A stretch of 5,809 nt of DNA, taken from Jiangellaceae bacterium. GTDB lineage: Bacteria > Actinomycetota > Actinomycetes > Jiangellales > Jiangellaceae. The notes under the pieces are model-generated. The model was given only the letters and a program-made list of their open reading frames with translations, was not told the DNA's origin and made no database searches. The DNA is taken from positions 1 through 5,809 of the forward strand of contig JASLBX010000024.1 of the NCBI GenBank assembly GCA_030146385.1, read 5' to 3'. Position 1 is the stretch's first letter; each line of letters starts with the position of its first letter. Both the position numbers and the translations under genes were made by a program. Shown piece by piece: positions 1-5,151 of this stretch.

Positions 1-363
1 GGCGAGCAGCAGATGCTCGCCATCGGCCGGGCACTGATGGCCCGTCCGGCGATCATGATGCTGGACGAGCCGTCGCTCGGGCTGGCCCCCATGCTCGTGT
101 CGGAGATCTTCCAGATTGTGCAGCGGCTCAACCGCGACCTCGGTACGACAGTTCTGCTGGTCGAGCAGAACGCACGGCGGGCCCTCGAGATCGCCGACCA
201 CGGCTACATCATGGAGCAGGGCCGGATCGTCCTCGAGGGGCCGGCGGGCGAGCTGGCAGAGAACCCCGACGTCAAGGAGTTCTACCTGGGTATCGGGGAG
301 TCGGGGCAGCGGCGGAGCTACCGCGACGTGAAGCACTACAAGCGCCGGAAGCGATGGCTGTGA
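1..363 (+). CDS. livF: LivF-type ABC transporter ATP-binding protein (C-terminal part, 5' end outside the window)
   Basis: This is the nucleotide-binding subunit of a branched-chain amino acid (LIV/HAAT) type importer, which hydrolyses ATP on the cytoplasmic face to drive uptake. Only 120 codons are visible. The window opens inside the ABC signature (GEQQ, the end of LSGGEQQ), followed by AIGRALMARP, the Walker B segment IMMLDEPSLGLAP (visible residues 18-30) and the VLLVEQNA switch region, where LivF proteins have EQN rather than the usual H-loop histidine. Walker A lies upstream and is not seen. After the normal LivF end near FYLG there is an extra basic tail of about 25 residues containing KHYKRRKRW. 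The stop overlaps the next gene, so the two are co-translated. Membership of the LivF family is clear. The substrate cannot be read from the sequence; the ligase-like neighbour hints at an aromatic or other carboxylate rather than leucine. Confidence 0.9.
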   Translation, partial: GEQQMLAIGRALMARPAIMMLDEPSLGLAPMLVSEIFQIVQRLNRDLGTTVLLVEQNARRALEIADHGYIMEQGRIVLEGPAGELAENPDVKEFYLGIGESGQRRSYRDVKHYKRRKRWL

Positions 364-1583
364 GCGGAATGTCCCCGGCCGATTACGCCCGATCGTTCGA
401 CGACCGGGTGCGATCGGTGCTGCACGAGGCGGCCCGGCGTTGCCCTGGGCTTGCCCGCAGGCTGGACGCGGCCGGGGTCGGGCTGGACGGTCTGCGTCGG
501 GTGGCTGATCTCGACCGTCTGCCCATCATGACCAAGGACGGCCTGCTGGAGCTCCAGCGTGCAGACCCACCGTTTGCCGGGCTGGTCGCGGCGGACGCAC
601 CGATCCGGCGTGTGTTCCAGTCGCCCGGACCGCTGTATGAGCCCGAGCTCGACCAGCCCGATCCCTGGCGCTGGGCACCTGCGCTGCGCGCTGCTGGCTT
701 TACCGAGCGCGATCTGGTCCTTAACGCGTTCAGCTATCACCTCTCGCCCGCCGGAGCGATGTTCGAAGAAGCGGTGCGGGCAGTGGGTGCTCGCGTCCTG
801 CCGGGTGGGGTCGGCAATCTCGAGTTGCAGGCGCAGGCCTGCGCCGACCTGGGCGTGACCGCCTACATCGGGCTCCCGAGCTACCTCAAGGCGTTGCTCG
901 AGCGCGCCGAAGCGGCAGGGCACGATGTGCGGGCGTGGCCATTGGCGCGGGCGTTCGTTGCCGCCGAGCCGCTGCCGCCGAGCCTGCGGGCGTGGCTCAC
1001 CGAGCGGGTGCCGCTCGTCCTTCAGGGATACGGCACCGCGGAGACCGGCAATCTCGGCTACGAGACTGAGGCGCTGGACGGTCTCCATGTCCCGGCGGAC
1101 GCCCTGGTGCAGATCTGCGACCTGTCGACCGCGGAGGCGGTCTACGACGGGCGCGAGGGCCAGGTCGTCGTGACAACCTTTGAGCAGGATGCGGCAGTTG
1201 TCCGGTTCGGCACAGGCGACCTCTCGGCCTGGGCGATGGACGACACCACGAGCACCGAACCGACACCCCGGATCCGCGGCTGGCTCGGCCGGGTGGGTGA
1301 CGCGGTCAAGGTTCGCGGAATGTTCCTTCATCCACGCCAGGTGAGCGCGGTCATGGCGGCTGTCGAAGGCGTCAAGAGCTACCGATTCGTCATCGACCGG
1401 GTCAGCCATCGCGATGTCCTGCGTTGCGAGGTGGTTCCTGCGGCCGGCGCCGATCTCGATTCCGTGGCACGCGACGTCCGCTCACGCGTGCGTGACGGAC
1501 TCCGGTTCGACATCGAGGTGCAGGCCGTCGCGGAGCCCACGGCTGCGGACGGGCCGATCGCCGACGTACGCACGTGGGAATAG
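360..1583 (+). CDS. PaaK-like (phenylacetate-CoA ligase family) adenylate-forming protein
   Basis: This protein of about 407 residues is related to phenylacetate-CoA ligases, cytoplasmic enzymes that activate a carboxylate with ATP and transfer it to CoA. Supporting motifs, numbered from GTG 360, are YGTAETGN (224-231, the A5-like adenine/substrate motif), VVVTTF, FGTGDLS (283-289, A7-like), and RIRGWLGRVGDAVKVRG to HP (304-325), which matches the PaaK hinge region RIxGRxDD..RGxxxxP. Two hallmarks are missing. The phosphate loop (SSGTTGKP-like) is replaced by FQSPGPLYEPE (86-96), and the C-terminal EGKxxRV lysine motif is replaced by DGPIADVRTWE. I chose GTG 360 because GGAAG (347-351) sits 8 nt before it and it forms a GTGA overlap with the livF stop. 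ATG 354 is only 2 nt from that site but remains possible and would add two residues. Coupling to livF suggests it acts on the imported solute. The superfamily is confident; the reaction is not. Confidence 0.85.
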   Translation: MSGMSPADYARSFDDRVRSVLHEAARRCPGLARRLDAAGVGLDGLRRVADLDRLPIMTKDGLLELQRADPPFAGLVAADAPIRRVFQSPGPLYEPELDQPDPWRWAPALRAAGFTERDLVLNAFSYHLSPAGAMFEEAVRAVGARVLPGGVGNLELQAQACADLGVTAYIGLPSYLKALLERAEAAGHDVRAWPLARAFVAAEPLPPSLRAWLTERVPLVLQGYGTAETGNLGYETEALDGLHVPADALVQICDLSTAEAVYDGREGQVVVTTFEQDAAVVRFGTGDLSAWAMDDTTSTEPTPRIRGWLGRVGDAVKVRGMFLHPRQVSAVMAAVEGVKSYRFVIDRVSHRDVLRCEVVPAAGADLDSVARDVRSRVRDGLRFDIEVQAVAEPTAADGPIADVRTWE

Positions 1584-1600
1584 CGACACCCCTAAACTCG

Positions 1601-1629
1601 CTGGTCTTGTCGGTTGCCGCCGGTAGCAT
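1601..1629 (+). promoter_or_regulatory. possible promoter of the phoH-ybeY operon
   Basis: The 110-bp gap between the ligase-like gene and phoH contains TAGCAT (1624-1629), a TANNNT -10 box matching 4 of 6 consensus bases. It has only a weak -35 (CTGGTC, 1601-1606) at 17 bp. TTGTCG (1607-1612) is a better -35 but has no good -10 at the right distance. If TAGCAT is used, the leader would be about 58 nt. No hairpin followed by a T-run is visible after the stop at 1583, so read-through from the upstream operon is also possible. Rest of the gap: nothing else recognised apart from the hairpin next to the phoH start. Confidence 0.3.
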
Positions 1630-1667
1630 TGAATAGTCCTCATCTAATCGAGACCGAAAGAAGGCGC

Positions 1668-1693
1668 GAGGAAGGCCCAGCCCGGGCCGATCT
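1668..1693 (+). promoter_or_regulatory. distant Shine-Dalgarno and small hairpin before phoH
   Basis: GAGGAAGG (1668-1675) is the only strong Shine-Dalgarno match near the phoH start, but it ends 18 nt before ATG 1694, further than the usual 5-10 nt. A 5-bp stem, GGCCC (1674-1678) with GGGCC (1684-1688) and a 5-nt loop, lies between them and partly covers the Shine-Dalgarno. No in-frame ATG, GTG or TTG is found closer to it. Folding could shorten the effective spacing or hide the site. Confidence 0.4.
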
Positions 1694-2725
1694 ATGGCCG
1701 AGATATCTGCAGCTACTGACATCACCGAGCCGGTCGAGCACCGGATCGTGATTCCCACCAGTGTTCCGATGGTGAGCCTGCTAGGCGCTGGCGACGAGTT
1801 GCTTCGCACCATCGAAAGGGCCTATGCCGACGTTGACGTCTTCGTTCGTGGCAACGAGGTCACTCTTACCGGTCATCCCGACGACATCGCCGAGGCCGAG
1901 CGTCTGTTCGACGAGTTGGTCGCGGTCATCCGTACCGGTCAGGGCCTGACTCCCGAGGCGGTCGAGCGCACCGTCGCGATGCTGCGCTCCCGCACCGAGG
2001 AGCGGCCGGCCGACGTCCTGACCACGAACATCCTGTCCAACCGCGGCCGCACCATCCGGGCCAAGTCGCTGAACCAGAAGCGCTACGTCGACGCCATCGA
2101 CAAGCACACCATCGTGTTCTCGATCGGCCCGGCCGGTACCGGCAAGACGTACCTCGCGGTGGCCAAGGCCGTCCAGGCGCTGCAGGAGAAGCAGGTAACG
2201 CGGATCTTGCTCACGCGCCCCGCCGTGGAGGCCGGCGAGCGGCTGGGCTTCCTGCCGGGCACGCTGAGCGAGAAGATCGACCCCTACCTGCGCCCGCTGT
2301 ACGACGCGCTGCACGACATGATGGATCCCGCCACGATTCCGCGGCTGATGACCGAAGGGACGATCGAGGTGGCTCCGCTGGCGTACATGCGCGGCCGCAC
2401 GCTCAACGACGCGTTCGTCATCCTGGATGAGGCTCAGAACACCTCGCCGGAGCAGATGAAGATGTTCCTCACCCGGCTCGGGTTCGGCTCCAAGATGGTC
2501 GTCACCGGGGACGTCACGCAGATCGACCTGCCGACGGGCACTGACAGCGGCCTGAAGGTGGTCGAGGGCATCCTCGACGGCATCGACGACGTCCACTTCT
2601 GCCGGCTGGGCAGCCAGGATGTCGTCCGGCACCGGCTCGTGGGCCGCATCGTCGACGCCTACTCCAGGTACGACGTCGCCAAGCAGTCCGGCCACACGAG
2701 TGACCGGCGCGGGAGACGCCGGTGA
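1694..2725 (+). CDS. phoH: PhoH-like P-loop ATPase
   Basis: This 343-residue protein has the usual length for the chromosomal PhoH family, cytoplasmic P-loop ATPases tied to RNA metabolism. They are commonly encoded beside ybeY, and the exact substrate is unsettled. The N-terminal 30-80 segment (VSLLGAGD, then VRGNEVTLTG) is the KH-like small domain. The ATPase core has Walker A GPAGTGKT (145-152), the PhoH block LLTRPAVEAGERLGFLPG (172-189), Walker B VILDEAQN (242-249), the sensor-like GDVTQIDLP (272-280) and a basic HRLVGRIVDAY (313-323). All residues expected for nucleotide binding and hydrolysis are present. The C-terminus ends in an arginine-rich tail (DRRGRRR). It is the first gene of the operon and its TGA overlaps the ybeY GTG by 4 bases. 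ATG 1694 is chosen because no upstream in-frame start exists near the Shine-Dalgarno and the N-terminus agrees with the family pattern. Family assignment is very secure. Confidence 0.95.
   Translation: MAEISAATDITEPVEHRIVIPTSVPMVSLLGAGDELLRTIERAYADVDVFVRGNEVTLTGHPDDIAEAERLFDELVAVIRTGQGLTPEAVERTVAMLRSRTEERPADVLTTNILSNRGRTIRAKSLNQKRYVDAIDKHTIVFSIGPAGTGKTYLAVAKAVQALQEKQVTRILLTRPAVEAGERLGFLPGTLSEKIDPYLRPLYDALHDMMDPATIPRLMTEGTIEVAPLAYMRGRTLNDAFVILDEAQNTSPEQMKMFLTRLGFGSKMVVTGDVTQIDLPTGTDSGLKVVEGILDGIDDVHFCRLGSQDVVRHRLVGRIVDAYSRYDVAKQSGHTSDRRGRRR
2711..2725 (+). promoter_or_regulatory. translational coupling site phoH/ybeY
   Basis: GGGAG (2711-2715) lies 6 nt before the GTG start of ybeY (2722), and the GTGA contains the phoH stop. 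This sets the ybeY start and predicts re-initiation by ribosomes finishing phoH. A near copy occurs at 3166-3180. Confidence 0.75.
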
Positions 2726-3180
2726 CCATAGAGGTCAACAACGAGACAGAGGCTGAGGTCGACGAGAAAGCGCTATCGGACCTGTGCCGATTCGCTCTCG
2801 ACCAGCTCCGTATTCACCCGCAGGCCGAGCTGGCCGTGCTCCTCGTCGGCACCGACGCCATGGAGCAGCTTCACCTGCAGTGGATGGATGAGCCCGGGCC
2901 TACCGACGTCCTGTCGTTTCCAATGGACGAGCTGCGGCCGACGCCGGCTGACGAGGAGCCCTCACCGGGGCTGCTCGGCGACGTCGTGCTCTGCCCGGAC
3001 ATCGCTCGCCAGCAGGCCGCCCAGGCGGGGCACTCGTTCGAGGACGAACTCCACCTGTTGACTATGCACGGCATCCTGCACCTGCTCGGCTACGATCACG
3101 CCGAGCCGGAGGAGGAGAAAGAGATGTTCGGTCTCCAGAAACAGCTTCTCGATGATTGGCGGTCCGGGAGACGGCCATGA
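2722..3180 (+). CDS. ybeY: endoribonuclease YbeY (rRNA maturation and ribosome quality control)
   Basis: YbeY is a single-domain, zinc-dependent endoribonuclease of the UPF0054 family, acting in the cytoplasm on 16S rRNA 3'-end maturation and ribosome quality control. The 152-residue length is typical. The signature HGILHLLGYDH (116-126) supplies the three zinc-ligand histidines H116, H120 and H126. The other conserved blocks, TDVLSFPMDE (61-70) and GDVVLCPDIA (86-95), are intact, so the enzyme is predicted active. GTG 2722 is fixed by the GGGAG site 6 nt upstream and the 4-base overlap with phoH. Its own stop overlaps the ATG of the CNNM/CBS gene. The phoH-ybeY pairing is widespread in bacteria and supports a shared role in RNA processing. 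Nothing looks unusual in the protein. Confidence 0.96.
   Translation: MTIEVNNETEAEVDEKALSDLCRFALDQLRIHPQAELAVLLVGTDAMEQLHLQWMDEPGPTDVLSFPMDELRPTPADEEPSPGLLGDVVLCPDIARQQAAQAGHSFEDELHLLTMHGILHLLGYDHAEPEEEKEMFGLQKQLLDDWRSGRRP
3166..3180 (+). promoter_or_regulatory. translational coupling site ybeY/CNNM gene
   Basis: GGGAG (3166-3170) lies 6 nt before ATG 3177, which overlaps the ybeY TGA as ATGA. This supports ATG 3177 over the in-frame TTG at 3156, which has no matching Shine-Dalgarno at a suitable distance and would start well inside ybeY. Confidence 0.75.
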
Positions 3181-4493
3181 GCGCTGGCGATGGTTGGCTG
3201 ATCATTGGTGCGGTTGGTCTCGTAATCCTTGCCGGTGTCATGGCCATGGCCGAGGCTGCTCTCACCGCGTTCTCGAAGGCGCGGGCAGATGAGCTGGTGT
3301 CTGACGATCGCCGTGGCGCGTCCCGGCTGCGGCAGCTCGTCGACGATCCCGCGCCGCCACTGAACACCGCGCTGCTGTTGCGTATCGGCGCGGAGATCAC
3401 CGCCGTGGTGCTGGTGGCAGTCCTGCTGAGTTCGGTCTTCGGCATGCGCTGGCAGGTCGTGCTGGTTGGCGCTCTTGTCATGATCGTCGTGTCGTTCGTC
3501 ATGATCGGCGTCGCGCCGCGGACGCTCGGCCGCCAGCACTCCGAGAAGGTGGGCCTGGCGTTAGCCGGTCCGTTGCTGCGGGTGACCCGGATCATGGGAC
3601 CGATTCCCCGCGTGCTGATCCTTATCGGCAACGCGCTCACACCCGGCAAGGGCTTCCGCGAGGGCCCGTTCGCGACGGAGGCTGAGCTTCGCGAGCTGGT
3701 CGACCTCGCCGAGGCCGGAGGCGTGGTGGAGTCCGGCGAGCGCGAGATGATCCACTCGGTGTTCGAGTTGGGCGACACCATCGTCCGCGAGGTCATGGTC
3801 CCCCGGACGGACGTCGTGTTTATCGAGGCGGGCAAGACGCTGCGGCAGTTCCAGTCGCTGGCGCTGCGTAGCGGTTTCAGCCGGATTCCCGTCGTCGGCT
3901 CGGCCGGTCTGGACGACGTGCTGGGCATCGCATACCTGAAGGACATCGCCCGCCGCCTCTACGACCACCGCGAGGCCGAGACCGTCGAGCATGTCGACTC
4001 GGTGATGCGTCCTGTCACGTTCGTCCCCGACTCCAAGCCGATCGACGACCTGCTGCGCGAGATGCAGGCGCAGCGGACCCACCTGGCGATCGTGGCGGAC
4101 GAGTACGGCGGGACGGCCGGCCTGGTGACGATCGAGGACATCCTGGAAGAGATCGTCGGCGAGATCTCCGACGAGTACGACACCGAAGAGGCCCCGTTCG
4201 AGGAGCTGGGCGACGGCTCGGTGCGAGTCAGCTCGCGGCTCCACGTGGACGAGCTCGGCGAGCTGTTCGGCCTCTCGCTTTCGGACGAGGACGTCGACAG
4301 CGTCGGCGGCCTGATGGCCAAGCAGCTGGGGCGGGTGCCGATCCCGGGCTCGGAGGTCGAGTTCGGCGGCCTGCACCTGGTGGCCGAGCGCCCGTCCGGA
4401 CGGCGGAACCGGATCGGGACGATCGTGGTCGCCCGGGCCGAAACCGAAGAGCCCGCGCCGATCGGCAACAACCACACGCAGGAGAGCTCGTGA
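3177..4493 (+). CDS. CNNM/CorC-like (hemolysin C family) membrane protein with CBS pair
   Basis: This 438-residue inner-membrane protein has the CNNM (DUF21) - CBS - CBS - CorC/HlyC layout. The N-terminus has three clear hydrophobic segments (about 7-29, 63-89 and 92-113) and a fourth, amphipathic stretch (125-152). Then come CBS1 (about 206-258, with VMVPRTD and SRIPVVG), CBS2 (about 276-330, with VMRPVTFVPDSKP and the conserved DEYGGTAGLVTIEDILEEIVGEI block) and the CorC/HlyC domain (about 346-421, with DVDSVGGLM and GRVPIPG). CBS pairs in this family bind adenine nucleotides, and relatives are implicated in Mg2+ transport. The membrane part departs from the transporter pattern: the usual asparagine-rich GNN segment of helix 2 reads LLRIGAEITA, and the E..PK motif after helix 3 reads GVAPRTL. 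It is encoded between ybeY and a deaminase-like gene, all translationally coupled. One rare TTA codon occurs at L129. Domain assignment is secure; transport activity is uncertain and hemolysin activity is not implied. Confidence 0.92.
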   Translation: MSAGDGWLIIGAVGLVILAGVMAMAEAALTAFSKARADELVSDDRRGASRLRQLVDDPAPPLNTALLLRIGAEITAVVLVAVLLSSVFGMRWQVVLVGALVMIVVSFVMIGVAPRTLGRQHSEKVGLALAGPLLRVTRIMGPIPRVLILIGNALTPGKGFREGPFATEAELRELVDLAEAGGVVESGEREMIHSVFELGDTIVREVMVPRTDVVFIEAGKTLRQFQSLALRSGFSRIPVVGSAGLDDVLGIAYLKDIARRLYDHREAETVEHVDSVMRPVTFVPDSKPIDDLLREMQAQRTHLAIVADEYGGTAGLVTIEDILEEIVGEISDEYDTEEAPFEELGDGSVRVSSRLHVDELGELFGLSLSDEDVDSVGGLMAKQLGRVPIPGSEVEFGGLHLVAERPSGRRNRIGTIVVARAETEEPAPIGNNHTQESS

Positions 4494-4828
4494 TGGATCT
4501 CGACCCTGAGGACGCCAAGCTGGTGACGCTGGCCCGCGCGACGCGGGCACGGGTCGGCGCCGCCGAGGGTGCGGCGGTGCGCGATCAGGACGGCCGGACG
4601 TACGCGGCCGCATCCGTGGCGCTGCCGTCTTTGACGCTGTCAGCACTGCAGGTTGCGGTCGCGATGGCGGTGTCTAGCGGCGCCGCCGATCTGGAGGCCG
4701 CAGCGGTCGTCGGGCGTGATGAGCCAGACACCGCCGGCCTGGCCGCCGTCCGCGAACTCGGTGGTCCGGGCACTCCAGTGTTCCTGGCTGATCTCGGTGG
4801 CGAGATCCGCTTCACGGCGTCAACGTAG
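4490..4828 (+). CDS. cytidine-deaminase-like small protein lacking zinc ligands
   Basis: This 112-residue protein resembles the first half of a cytidine deaminase fold: GAAEGAAVRDQDGRTYAAASV (from residue 23) matches the VGAAV..DG....GxNV strand pair, and LSALQVAVAMAVSSG (50-64) aligns with the CAERTALFKAVSEG helix. The catalytic parts are gone. The C/H-A-E triplet reads S51-A52-L53, and the PCxxC site appears as P79-D80-T81-A82. The whole protein has no cysteine and no histidine, so it cannot form the usual zinc centre and is predicted not to deaminate cytidine. A similar-sized protein follows the CNNM gene in other actinobacteria (Rv2365c in M. tuberculosis, from memory). AGGAG (4480-4484) precedes two tandem starts, GTG 4490 (5 nt, GTGA overlap with the upstream stop) and ATG 4493 (8 nt). 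Either is possible; I give the longer one. Function unknown; a structural or regulatory role is only a guess. Confidence 0.8.
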   Translation: MMDLDPEDAKLVTLARATRARVGAAEGAAVRDQDGRTYAAASVALPSLTLSALQVAVAMAVSSGAADLEAAAVVGRDEPDTAGLAAVRELGGPGTPVFLADLGGEIRFTAST

Positions 4829-4921
4829 GTGCGGCCACCGCCCGCCCCAGTTTTTTGGCGCACCCACAGGCGAGCTCCGATGCCCTGAACGGCTCCTGGA
4901 GTACATACCAGCACGTCCTTC

Positions 4922-4959
4922 CTATTGACCGATCGCTCGGAGAAGACGAGAGTCAATAG
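4922..4959. repeat. perfect 8-bp inverted repeat CTATTGAC / GTCAATAG
   Basis: CTATTGAC (4922-4929) is matched by GTCAATAG (4952-4959) with a 22-bp spacer. Arm centres are 30 bp apart, close to three helical turns, and the spacer contains CGATCG (4930-4935). Each arm carries TTGAC, a -35-like core, pointing inwards. It could be a binding site for a dimeric regulator or a hairpin at the end of the upstream transcript. There is no T-run after it, which argues against a standard terminator. Confidence 0.5.
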
Positions 4960-4982
4960 CCGAGGGAAGGAGGTTGTCAATC

Positions 4983-5010
4983 TCTTGGGCGGCTCAAACG
5001 TACGTAGGAT
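4983..5010 (+). promoter_or_regulatory. possible promoter for the secreted-protein gene
   Basis: TAGGAT (5005-5010) is a good actinobacterial -10 box (TANNNT). The best -35 at a usual distance is the weak TCTTGG (4983-4988, 16 bp). TTGTCA (4974-4979) is a better -35 but lies 25 bp away. The 8-bp palindrome ACGTACGT (4998-5005) abuts the -10 and could be an operator. Transcription from here would start near 5017, giving a leader of about 135 nt that contains the three hairpins. Confidence 0.3.
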
Positions 5011-5029
5011 CACGCCCGCATTTCGTCAG

Positions 5030-5097
5030 TTCGGGGTCTGTCACATCGACTCCGAAAGGTCAACGGACCGCCGCCGGCCTGCGTCCTCCGGCCGGCG
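5030..5097 (+). ncRNA. candidate structured 5' leader: three adjacent hairpins
   Basis: Three stems follow one another with linkers of 1 and 2 nt. P1 pairs TTCGGGGTC (5030-5038) with GACTCCGAA (5048-5056), nine pairs including one G-U, around a 9-nt loop. P2 pairs GGTC (5058-5061) with GACC (5066-5069) around the tetraloop AACG. P3 pairs CGCCGGCC (5072-5079) with GGCCGGCG (5090-5097), eight pairs around a 10-nt loop. GTCA (5025-5028) could also pair with TGAC (5110-5113) to close a multibranch structure, but four pairs may be chance. The set ends 41 nt before the ribosome binding site of the secreted-protein gene. I do not recognise a known riboswitch class. P3 has no T-run, so a plain terminator is unlikely but not excluded. 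Confidence 0.35.
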
Positions 5098-5138
5098 CGG
5101 CTACTTGTGTGACCCGGCACGGGCACGCAATCGCTCGC

Positions 5139-5151
5139 GAGGAGGTAGCTC
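5139..5151 (+). promoter_or_regulatory. strong ribosome binding site of the secreted LVIVD-repeat gene
   Basis: GAGGAGG (5139-5145) lies 6 nt before ATG 5152. This near-perfect Shine-Dalgarno fixes the start of a gene whose end lies outside the window. Confidence 0.8.

Larger units (their letters stand above)
4829..5151 (+). other. 323-bp intergenic region with several inverted repeats, no convincing gene
   Basis: No open frame here has both a good start and coding character on either strand. Short frames crossing it read as arginine/serine-rich noise and run into the secreted-protein gene in another frame. The first 90 bases hold a TTTTTT run (4851-4856), uncommon in this GC-rich DNA. It is preceded by a small GCGG/CCGC hairpin (4831-4841), 9 nt away, so at best it is a weak terminator for the upstream operon. 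Further on come the CTATTGAC inverted repeat, a free-standing AAGGAGG (4967-4973), an ACGTACGT palindrome (4998-5005), a TAGGAT box and three adjacent hairpins, all described separately. The base composition is visibly more AT-rich than in the flanking genes between about 4900 and 5030. Confidence 0.7.

Noticed and set aside
336..1409. Long open frame on the - strand (357 codons) opposite the ligase-like gene
   Set aside because: It mirrors a gene with clear family motifs, has a low-complexity R/H/G/P-rich product with no recognisable domain, and is a common by-product of GC-rich codon use.
1781..2695. Long open frame on the - strand (304 codons) opposite phoH
   Set aside because: phoH on the + strand carries every family motif; the antisense product shows no domain and starts without a ribosome binding site that I can see.
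3062..4646. Long open frames on the - strand opposite the CNNM/CBS gene
   Set aside because: Serine/arginine- or histidine/arginine-rich translations without motifs, overlapping one another in different frames; explained by GC-rich third positions of the real gene.
4831..4856. Intrinsic terminator after the deaminase-like gene
   Set aside because: The hairpin is only 4 bp and 9 nt from the TTTTTT run, too weak and too distant for a confident call; mentioned only in the intergenic entry.
4925..4930. TTGACC as a -35 box for a promoter over the inverted repeat
   Set aside because: No acceptable -10 box lies 16-19 bp downstream; the bases there are GC-rich and purine-rich.
4829..5151. tRNA, CRISPR array or known riboswitch in the gap
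   Set aside because: No cloverleaf with acceptor and T arms, no regularly spaced direct repeats, and no consensus of a riboswitch class that I recognise.
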